DNA from: Phycisphaerales bacterium UBA2218
GTDB taxonomy: Bacteria > Planctomycetota > Phycisphaerae > Sedimentisphaerales > Anaerobacaceae
Reading direction: 5' to 3'
DNA: 7,670 nucleotides
NCBI GenBank assembly: GCA_002327785.1
Contig: DCUI01000298.1
Location: 1 to 7,670, forward strand
Position 1 is the stretch's first letter, and each line of letters starts with the position of its first letter. Below, piece after piece: positions 1-5,068 of this stretch. Under the pieces are notes generated by a model. That model searched no databases, was not told where the DNA came from, and saw only the letters and a program-made list of their open reading frames with translations. The translations under genes and the position numbers were made by a program.

Positions 1-9
1 AGGAGGGAG
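1..9 (+). promoter_or_regulatory. Shine-Dalgarno site of the first small gene
   Basis: The window opens with AGGAGGGAG. Its AGGAGG core (1-6) sits five bases before the ATG at 12, an optimal ribosome binding site that supports this start. A near-identical string (AGGAGGGAGTG) recurs at 433-443 ahead of the third gene, and GGAGGTGGAGTAATGG precedes the second gene. Confidence 0.85.
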
Positions 10-11
10 TA

Positions 12-221
12 ATGGAAAGGAATGTCTACGCCGTCCAGCGATGGAATGGCAACATCTGGCTGACGATTGCCACCAACACCACGGGAGGCCCCGCAATGGA
101 AACCGCCAGCATCCAGTACGCTCGCGGATTCGCAGATTCAATCAAGCGCTTCTACGGCACGTCTGTGCGAATCGTGCGACGCGATGGAGCGAGGTACGTG
201 CCATTGGGGGAGGTGGAGTAA
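12..221 (+). CDS. Small hypothetical phage protein (69 aa)
   Basis: I do not recognise a family. The product is 69 residues, soluble-looking and slightly basic, with no signal peptide, membrane segment or Cys/His cluster. The N-terminal part is rich in aromatics (Tyr6, Trp11, Trp16) and looks like beta strands. The middle (about residues 29-47) should form a helix with alternating Ala/Phe/Ile, and is followed by a basic RIVRR stretch. The start is set by an AGGAGG five bases upstream. The stop codon overlaps the next start as TAATG, so the two genes are translationally coupled. Position and size fit the short accessory early genes found in phage replication regions. It is probably a real gene because of its RBS and coupling. 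Function unknown. Confidence 0.7.
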   Translation: MERNVYAVQRWNGNIWLTIATNTTGGPAMETASIQYARGFADSIKRFYGTSVRIVRRDGARYVPLGEVE

Positions 222-418
222 TGGGAAAAGACCCCTACTGCCACGCCTGTGGCCTCGAATGGGGCGACCACGACGGACCCGAGACGCTGTGCCGCCGCTA
301 CCGCGAGCTGGCTGACGCGCTCATCGACTGGCACGTTCACGGCGGCTTTCAGCTGCTCCACGACCTCGCCGCGAAGGAGATCGACAGGAGAAACGGTGAG
401 ATACCAGGATTGGATTGA
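221..418 (+). CDS. Small Cys/His protein, possibly zinc-binding (65 aa)
   Basis: Hypothetical protein of 65 residues. The N-terminus carries Cys7-x-x-Cys10, then His17 and Cys24, a spacing that could hold one zinc ion. The rest (about residues 25-58) looks helical, with Arg/Glu and a Trp-His-x-His segment (Trp38, His39, His41). The ATG at 221 overlaps the preceding TAA and follows a GGGAGGTGGAG Shine-Dalgarno. The same frame is open further upstream to an ATG at 41, but that start lies inside the first gene with no ribosome site, so I take 221. Small CxxC proteins of this kind are common in phage early regions, where some bind DNA or host proteins. No specific role can be assigned. The zinc call is an inference from residue spacing only. 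Confidence 0.7.
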   Translation: MGKDPYCHACGLEWGDHDGPETLCRRYRELADALIDWHVHGGFQLLHDLAAKEIDRRNGEIPGLD

Positions 419-432
419 GTAAGAACTACGAG

Positions 433-438
433 AGGAGG
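433..438 (+). promoter_or_regulatory. Shine-Dalgarno AGGAGG that points to a GTG start
   Basis: A consensus AGGAGG lies in the only intergenic gap of this end of the window (419-448). It is ten bases before the GTG at 449 and sixteen before the in-frame ATG at 455. The GTG at 441, though close, runs straight into a stop. The spacing therefore favours GTG 449 as the start of the zinc-ribbon gene. Confidence 0.65.
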
Positions 439-448
439 GAGTGACGGG

Positions 449-637
449 GTGCTAATGCGTAGCTGGATGACGTGTGGCAAATGTGGACAACGGTGCAGCG
501 ATTACACTACCGACCAAACGAAACAACCAAGCGACGACGGAAGGTGGATTCGCACGGTATGCACTACATGTAAGCGATTCATGGGCTACAAGCCAAAGGA
601 GAAGGACTATGGTCAAAATCAATCGGCTGGAAATTGA
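449..637 (+). CDS. Small zinc-ribbon-like protein (62 aa)
   Basis: Hypothetical 62-residue protein with five cysteines: Cys9-x-x-Cys12, Cys16, and Cys38-x-x-Cys41. The paired CxxC knuckles about 25 residues apart are the signature of a zinc ribbon. The segment between them is polar (Thr, Asp, Gln, Lys) and the tail is Lys-rich, which would fit nucleic-acid contact. A GTG start at 449 is the best match to the AGGAGG at 433-438. ATG at 455 is the alternative and removes only two residues. The 3' end overlaps the SbcC-like gene by 29 bases (609-637), and that gene's own Shine-Dalgarno lies within this reading frame, so the two are likely coupled. Phage zinc ribbons of this size often act in transcription or DNA binding, but no precise role can be claimed. 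Confidence 0.7.
   Translation: MLMRSWMTCGKCGQRCSDYTTDQTKQPSDDGRWIRTVCTTCKRFMGYKPKEKDYGQNQSAGN
596..601 (+). promoter_or_regulatory. Shine-Dalgarno AAGGAG that fixes the SbcC-like start
   Basis: AAGGAG lies seven bases before the ATG at 609, inside the preceding zinc-ribbon gene. It selects 609 over the longer in-frame ATG at 474, which has no such site and would add 45 residues lying almost wholly over the zinc-ribbon gene. Confidence 0.8.
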
Positions 638-1895
638 GAACGTCAAGCGCGTGCAGGCGGTTCAGATCGAGCCATCGCCGTCTGGTCTGACCGTGATCGG
701 CGGCAAGAATGGCCAGGGCAAGACAAGCGTGCTCGACGCAATCGTGTGGGCGATCGGTGGCAACAAGTTCCGGCCGAGCCAGCCGAAGCGATTGGATTCG
801 TCGGCTGATCCACGGATTCGGATAGAGATGGATAACGGGCTGATCGTCGTTCGCGAAGGCAAAAATGCCTCGCTCAAGGTAATCGACGCGTACGGCAGGA
901 AGGCCGGCCAGACATTGCTCGATGAGTTGATTGGCCAGCTCGCACTGAATCTGCCGGCGTTCCTGCACGGCTCGCCGAAGGACAAGGCGGAAACGCTACT
1001 CCATGTAATCGGCGTAGGCGATCAGTTGGCAACCCTCGACCGCGAGGCTGACCGCATCTACAACGAGCGACACCTGCTCGGGCAGACGCTGACCCGCAAG
1101 AAAAAGCACGCCGAAGACCTGCCGTTCGAGCAAGGCGTCCCCGAGCAGGAAGTCTCGGCCGGCGAGTTGATCCAGCAGCAACAGGCGATCCTGGCCAGGA
1201 ATGGCGAGAACCAGAGGCTGCGAGCCAGGCGAGATGAGCTGGCTGTTACGGTTCGGCGGTTTGAGGCCGAAGTGCAGTCGCTGCGAGATCGATTGCACGA
1301 AGCCGAGAAGCGACTTTCGGCAGCTCAAGATGAATTTGTCATCGCCTCCAAATCGGCCGCGGAACTGGTCGACGAATCAACGGCGGAGCTGGAGGCATCG
1401 CTCTGCCAGATTGACGACACAAACAGGCGCGTGCGAATCAACGCCGAGAAGCGGAGAGCCGAGGCGGAGGCTGCCGACCTGGAGGCCCAGGTCGACGAAC
1501 TGACCACGCAGCTCGAGACGATTCGCGACAGCCGCAAAAGCCTGCTGGATGGTGCTGACTTGCCGCTGCCTGGCCTGTCGATCGAAAACGGCGAGCTGAC
1601 CTACCGCGGCCAGCAATGGGACTGCATGAGCAGCAGCGATCAATTGCGGGTTGCCGTGGCGATTGCGCGCAAGCTCCGGCCGGAATGCCACTTCGTGCTG
1701 CTTGATAAGACCGAGCAGATGGACCTCGATACGCTGCGAGAGTTTGGGGCGTGGCTCGAGTCGGAAGGCTTGCAGGTGATCGCCACGCGAGTAAGCACTG
1801 GGGGGGAATGTTCAATCATCATCGAAGACGGACTGGTAGCAGGCACGTCGCTGCCGATCGCACCGTCCATTCCACTTGATTCGGAGGGATTCTGA
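609..1895 (+). CDS. Short SbcC/SMC-like coiled-coil ATPase
   Basis: A 428-residue ATPase of the SMC/Rad50/SbcC fold, about 40% of the length of cellular SbcC. The N-terminus has the strand pattern of the family and a Walker A motif GKNGQGKTS at residues 32-40. Residues about 198-312 form a Glu/Arg/Ala-rich coiled coil without the CxxC zinc hook. The C-terminal half has a signature-like MSSSDQLRVAVA (340-351) and a Walker B-like FVLLDKTEQMD (362-372). The usual catalytic Glu after the Walker B Asp366 is Lys367, and the H-loop His region reads ATRVS. In phage relatives that I recall, these motifs are similarly altered, so this is probably a family trait and not decay. Cellular SbcC partners with the SbcD nuclease, but none is encoded here. 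Likely role: DNA-end binding or structural support during phage recombination (inference). It is followed one base later by the Sak4-like gene. Confidence 0.85.
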   Translation: MVKINRLEIENVKRVQAVQIEPSPSGLTVIGGKNGQGKTSVLDAIVWAIGGNKFRPSQPKRLDSSADPRIRIEMDNGLIVVREGKNASLKVIDAYGRKAGQTLLDELIGQLALNLPAFLHGSPKDKAETLLHVIGVGDQLATLDREADRIYNERHLLGQTLTRKKKHAEDLPFEQGVPEQEVSAGELIQQQQAILARNGENQRLRARRDELAVTVRRFEAEVQSLRDRLHEAEKRLSAAQDEFVIASKSAAELVDESTAELEASLCQIDDTNRRVRINAEKRRAEAEAADLEAQVDELTTQLETIRDSRKSLLDGADLPLPGLSIENGELTYRGQQWDCMSSSDQLRVAVAIARKLRPECHFVLLDKTEQMDLDTLREFGAWLESEGLQVIATRVSTGGECSIIIEDGLVAGTSLPIAPSIPLDSEGF

Positions 1896-1899
1896 TATG
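1883..1899 (+). promoter_or_regulatory. Stop/ribosome-site cassette, copy 1
   Basis: GGAGGGATTCTGA (1883-1895) contains the end of the SbcC-like gene (Glu-Gly-Phe-stop) and the Shine-Dalgarno of the next gene, whose ATG is at 1897. The same 13 bases recur at 7270-7282, and a close variant lies at 3424-3437, each at a gene junction. Confidence 0.75.
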
Positions 1900-2928
1900 C
1901 AGCTAACTCAAGGTATTCGTCAGGAACCACAGCGGATTGTGCTGTACGGTCCCGAGGGGATCGGGAAATCGACACTGGCCAGCCAGTTGCCAGATCCTGT
2001 GTTTCTCGACGTCGAGGGATCGACCTCGGATCTGAACGTCGTCCGGGCACCCGTGCCGGGGAGTTGGAGGGCCTTGGTCGATGCCGTGACCGAGTTCGGC
2101 AGGGACCACCACGGCCGGAAGACGCTTGTTGTCGACACTGCCGACTGGGCAGAGAAGCTCTGCATCTCCCACGTCTGCGCGTCGAACAACATGACCAGCC
2201 TCGGCGGAGAGAAAGACTTCGGCCGGTCCTACAACCTGCTCGAGCAGGAGTGGTGCAGGTTTCTGGATTCGCTCTCGCGCGTTGCGACGTCGGGGATGCA
2301 CGTTTGTCTGACGGCTCACGCAGGCGTCAAGAACACCCGTCAGCCCGACGTCGATGCGGGGTACGACCGCTGGGAACTGAAGATGGAGCGGAAGACTGCC
2401 GCGGCGACCAAGGAGTGGGCCAGGACGGTCCTGTTCCTCAACTACAAGACCTACATCGTCGAGGACAAGGGGAAGAAACGGGGCACCGGCGGGCATCGCG
2501 TGATGTACACGAATCACACGCCGGCTTGGGACGCGAAGAATCGGGTCGGATTGCCGGATGAACTGCGACTGGAGTATCCAGCAATCGCCGGCCTGTTTAG
2601 CGCCTCGACAGCAACGCAGCCGCAGTCCACACAGACGCAGCAACCTCAACAGCAGCCGGCGGCGCAGGCGGCTGCACCGGAGACGCCGCCGCCAACCGCT
2701 GCTGTTGTCCCGCAGGGCGCTACGTTCTTGACGCCGCTGCGCGACTTGATGCAACGCGATGGTGTGACGGAAACAGAGGTCCAGTTGGCGGTGGCTAAGC
2801 GAGGCTACTACCCGGCAGACACCCCGATGACCAATTACGATCCGCAGTTTGTCGCCGGCAAGCTTGTGGCTTACTGGGATGGGGTACGTGGAATTATCGA
2901 AACGATCAGAAAGGAAGCCGCGGTATGA
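1897..2928 (+). CDS. Sak4-like RecA-fold recombination ATPase
   Basis: A 343-residue P-loop ATPase of the phage Sak4/nucleotide-binding type (AAA_24-like). In phages, proteins of this family promote single-strand annealing with the help of an SSB. Walker A is GPEGIGKST at residues 18-26, and Walker B is the hydrophobic strand TLVVDTADW (76-84) with Asp80. The segment around residues 135-146 (HVCLTAHAGVK) corresponds to the next core strand, ending in a polar sensor-like turn. A low-complexity Gln/Pro/Ala linker covers about 235-275, followed by a small C-terminal domain (about 276-343) of unknown role. ATG 1897 is chosen because GGAGGG lies eight bases before it. An in-frame TTG at 1876 would start within that ribosome site. 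The stop overlaps the next ATG (ATGA). Co-location with a DUF669 protein matches the usual recombinase plus ssDNA-binding pairing. Confidence 0.85.
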   Translation: MQLTQGIRQEPQRIVLYGPEGIGKSTLASQLPDPVFLDVEGSTSDLNVVRAPVPGSWRALVDAVTEFGRDHHGRKTLVVDTADWAEKLCISHVCASNNMTSLGGEKDFGRSYNLLEQEWCRFLDSLSRVATSGMHVCLTAHAGVKNTRQPDVDAGYDRWELKMERKTAAATKEWARTVLFLNYKTYIVEDKGKKRGTGGHRVMYTNHTPAWDAKNRVGLPDELRLEYPAIAGLFSASTATQPQSTQTQQPQQQPAAQAAAPETPPPTAAVVPQGATFLTPLRDLMQRDGVTETEVQLAVAKRGYYPADTPMTNYDPQFVAGKLVAYWDGVRGIIETIRKEAAV

Positions 2929-3437
2929 GTGAGAACGAAGAACGAGTCCTTGGGTGGGATGACGAAATCAGCAACGACGATCAGAGCGGGTTCGAGGTCG
3001 TTCCGCCGGGGACGTACTCGTTTGAGATCGTCAATTTGCGTCGCGGTCAACACCAGCCGACCTCGACGGGAAAACTGCCGGCGTGCCCGAAGGCAGAGCT
3101 GACAGTCCGTCTGTACTCGCAGAACGGCGACTACGTGGACGTTAGGCACAACCTGTTCCTCCACTCGCGTTGCGAGGGAATGTTGTGCGCGTTCTTCCTG
3201 GCGATTAGCCACCGCCGGCACGGCGAACCGTTGCGCCCGAACTGGCAACGGGTGATTGGCTCGCGTGGTTGGTGCAAAGTGGCAATTCGGGATTGGGTCG
3301 GCCAGGACGGCGAGAAGCGGCAGTCGAACGACATTAAGGCTTTTCTCGATCCCGCGAAGGCGCCCAAGAGCCAGCCGCCCACGCCGCCGGTCAATAACCC
3401 CGTCCCGTTCGACGTTCCAAGAGAGGATGGATTCTGA
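2925..3437 (+). CDS. DUF669-family protein, likely ssDNA-binding
   Basis: A 170-residue protein that matches the phage DUF669 family from memory. Features are the opening GWDDEI (residues 10-15), the VPPGTYSFEIVNLRRG strand segment, the KLPACPKAELTVRL segment, the NLFLHS turn, and the late GRAKV-like stretch (here SRGWCKVAIRDW) before SNDIKAFLDPA. Members sit next to Sak4 or similar recombinases and are thought to be single-stranded DNA-binding proteins, although direct proof is limited. The C-terminus is Pro-rich and ends in VPREDGF. This is an acidic tail with a terminal Phe, resembling the protein-interaction tip of bacterial SSB, which ends in an acidic run plus Pro-Phe. The start overlaps the preceding stop (ATGA), with AAGGA nine bases upstream. 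The stop overlaps the helicase start (TGATG), so expression is coupled to both neighbours. Confidence 0.82.
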   Translation: MSENEERVLGWDDEISNDDQSGFEVVPPGTYSFEIVNLRRGQHQPTSTGKLPACPKAELTVRLYSQNGDYVDVRHNLFLHSRCEGMLCAFFLAISHRRHGEPLRPNWQRVIGSRGWCKVAIRDWVGQDGEKRQSNDIKAFLDPAKAPKSQPPTPPVNNPVPFDVPREDGF

Positions 3438-3439
3438 TG
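3424..3439 (+). promoter_or_regulatory. Stop/ribosome-site cassette, copy 2
   Basis: AGGATGGATTCTGATG holds the end of the DUF669 gene (Glu-Asp-Gly-Phe-stop), an AGGA Shine-Dalgarno and the helicase ATG at 3437. The last eleven bases, GGATTCTGATG, are identical to those at the primase/RusA junction (7274-7284). Confidence 0.7.
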
Positions 3440-5053
3440 CAATTGCGACCATACCAGCGAGAGGCCAGGGACGCGGTCTTTCGAGAGTGGGACGGAGGCC
3501 GGAAGAAAACGATCCTTGTGCTCCCGACAGGCACGGGCAAGACCATCGTGTTTTGCTCCGTTTCCGAAGAGATCGTTCGTCGTGGCGGGCGCGTGCTGAT
3601 CCTGGCCCACCGCGGCGAGCTGCTCGACCAGGCGACCGACAAGCTCCAGCGATCCACAGGCCTGGCGTGCGCGGTGGAAAAAGCTGAACAGACGTGCCTC
3701 GGCGAATGGGAGCGTGTCACGGTTGGGTCAGTGCAGTCGCTGATGCGGCCAGACCGACTGGCGAGATTCTCGCGGGATTACTTCAGTACGATTATCGTCG
3801 ATGAAGCCCACCATGCACTTGCAGACACCTACCAGCGAGTGCTCGCCCACTTTGAGGACGCGGCCGTACTGGGCGTGACCGCTACACCGGATCGCGGCGA
3901 CAAGCAGGATCTCGGTCAATATTTCCAGTCGCTGGCATACGAGTACCGACTCGCCAACGCAGTGCGAGACGGCTACTTGTGTCCGATCACCGCGGCCACG
4001 ATCCCGCTGACGCTTGACATATCCTCCGTCAAGCAACAGGGCGGCGACTACCAACTATCTGGGATTGCCACAGCGCTCGATCCGTACCTTGAGCAAATTG
4101 CTGAGGAGCTGGCGAAGTACCGCGACCGCAAGGTGGTCGTGTTCTTGCCGCTGATTGCCACGAGCCAGAAGTTTGCGCACCTCTTGCGACGTGCTGGACT
4201 CGATGCTCGCGAGGTCAACGGAGAGTCGCAGAATCGCGCGGAAATCCTGTCCGACTTCGACCGGGCCGGACCGTCAATCCTCTGCAATTCGATGCTACTC
4301 ACCGAGGGTTGGGACTGCCCGAGCGTCGACTGCATCGTTGTTTTGCGGCCCACGAAAATCCGTAGTCTGTACTGCCAGATGGTAGGCCGTGGTACGCGGA
4401 TTCATCCAGGCAAGGAGAACCTGCTGATCCTGGATTTCCTCTGGCATACGGTCAGGCATGATCTTTGCCACCCGGCGGACCTGATCTGCGAAACGCCGGA
4501 AGTTGCCGCCAAGATGACGGAGATGTTCGCCGAGTCCAAAGGCCTGGAAATGGACTTGCTTGGCACCGAGGAACAAGCTGAGTCCAGTGTAGTCGCGGAT
4601 CGCGAGGAGGCCCTGGCGAAGCGGCTGGAGGAGATGCGTCGGCGAAAAGGAAAGCTCGTCGATCCGCTTCAGTATGCGATGTCGATCGGATCCGAAGACC
4701 TCGCCGACTACCAGCCGGCATTTGGTTGGGAGATGGCGCCGGCTTCCGAAAGTCAAGTGGCCGCGCTGGAGAAGGCTGGACTGTTCAGTGGCGAGATCGA
4801 ATGTGCCGGAAAGGCATCGCTGCTACTTGATCGGTTGCAGAAGCGACGCCAGGCCGGCCTGGCTACACCGAAGCAGATTCGGCTCCTGGAGCGGAAGGGG
4901 TTTCGGCATGTTGGCCAGTGGCCTTTCGAGGCCGCCAGTCGGATGATCGCTCGCATTTCAGCGAGTGGCTGGCGAGTGCCCGCTGGCGTTGATCCGAAGA
5001 CGTACCAGCCGGAGCCGGTTCAAGAGTTTGGGTTTGAAGAAGTCGTATTCTAA
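3437..5053 (+). CDS. Superfamily 2 DEAD/DEAH-type helicase
   Basis: A 538-residue SF2 helicase of the ResIII/RecQ-UvsW-like class that commonly sits in phage replication modules. Visible motifs are the Q-like RPYQREA (4-10), motif I PTGTGKT (30-36), motif II DEAHH (122-126), motif III TATP (148-151), motif V TEGWD (289-293) and motif VI QMVGRGTR (314-321), ending in an Arg finger. All catalytic residues are present, so it should be an active ATP-driven DNA translocase or helicase. After the two RecA-like domains comes a charged segment (about 390-415) and then two 40-residue tandem repeats (436-475, 476-515). The start overlaps the previous stop. The gene ends in EEVVF and is followed by the longest gap of the large genes (15 bases). 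Likely role: remodelling forks or recombination intermediates together with Sak4 and RusA (inference). Confidence 0.9.
   Translation: MQLRPYQREARDAVFREWDGGRKKTILVLPTGTGKTIVFCSVSEEIVRRGGRVLILAHRGELLDQATDKLQRSTGLACAVEKAEQTCLGEWERVTVGSVQSLMRPDRLARFSRDYFSTIIVDEAHHALADTYQRVLAHFEDAAVLGVTATPDRGDKQDLGQYFQSLAYEYRLANAVRDGYLCPITAATIPLTLDISSVKQQGGDYQLSGIATALDPYLEQIAEELAKYRDRKVVVFLPLIATSQKFAHLLRRAGLDAREVNGESQNRAEILSDFDRAGPSILCNSMLLTEGWDCPSVDCIVVLRPTKIRSLYCQMVGRGTRIHPGKENLLILDFLWHTVRHDLCHPADLICETPEVAAKMTEMFAESKGLEMDLLGTEEQAESSVVADREEALAKRLEEMRRRKGKLVDPLQYAMSIGSEDLADYQPAFGWEMAPASESQVAALEKAGLFSGEIECAGKASLLLDRLQKRRQAGLATPKQIRLLERKGFRHVGQWPFEAASRMIARISASGWRVPAGVDPKTYQPEPVQEFGFEEVVF
4742..4981 (+). repeat. Tandem 40-residue repeat in the helicase C-terminus
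   Basis: Residues 436-475 and 476-515 align as two degenerate copies. Each starts with Ala-(Ser/Thr)-x-x-Gln, continues as a short helix with Leu-Glu-(Lys/Arg)-(Ala/Lys)-Gly, and has an Ala-Ser pair and an Arg further on. The shared pattern lies in the protein and is not obvious in the DNA. Similar small helical repeats occur in the tails of other phage-type SF2 helicases as I remember them, and may bind DNA. Function here is not shown. Confidence 0.55.
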
Positions 5054-5068
5054 AGGAACCACATCGGC

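Noticed and set aside
41..220. Longer upstream start for the second small gene
   Set aside because: It lies inside the first gene without a ribosome site, and the extra residues are Arg/His/Gly-rich shadow sequence. The coupled ATG at 221 has a good Shine-Dalgarno.
474..608. Upstream in-frame ATG extension of the SbcC-like ATPase
   Set aside because: It would add 45 residues lying almost wholly over the zinc-ribbon gene, has no ribosome site, and precedes the normal family N-terminus, which starts at 609 after AAGGAG.
2064..2561. 165-codon plus-strand frame inside the Sak4-like gene
   Set aside because: Out-of-frame shadow with Arg/Gly/His-rich composition. The Walker motifs are in the other frame.
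1903..2754. Long open frame of 283 codons on the minus strand opposite the Sak4-like gene
   Set aside because: It is Arg/Leu/Val-rich with no motif, lies entirely opposite a clear P-loop ATPase, and is the kind of shadow frame that GC-rich genes produce. No ribosome site supports it.
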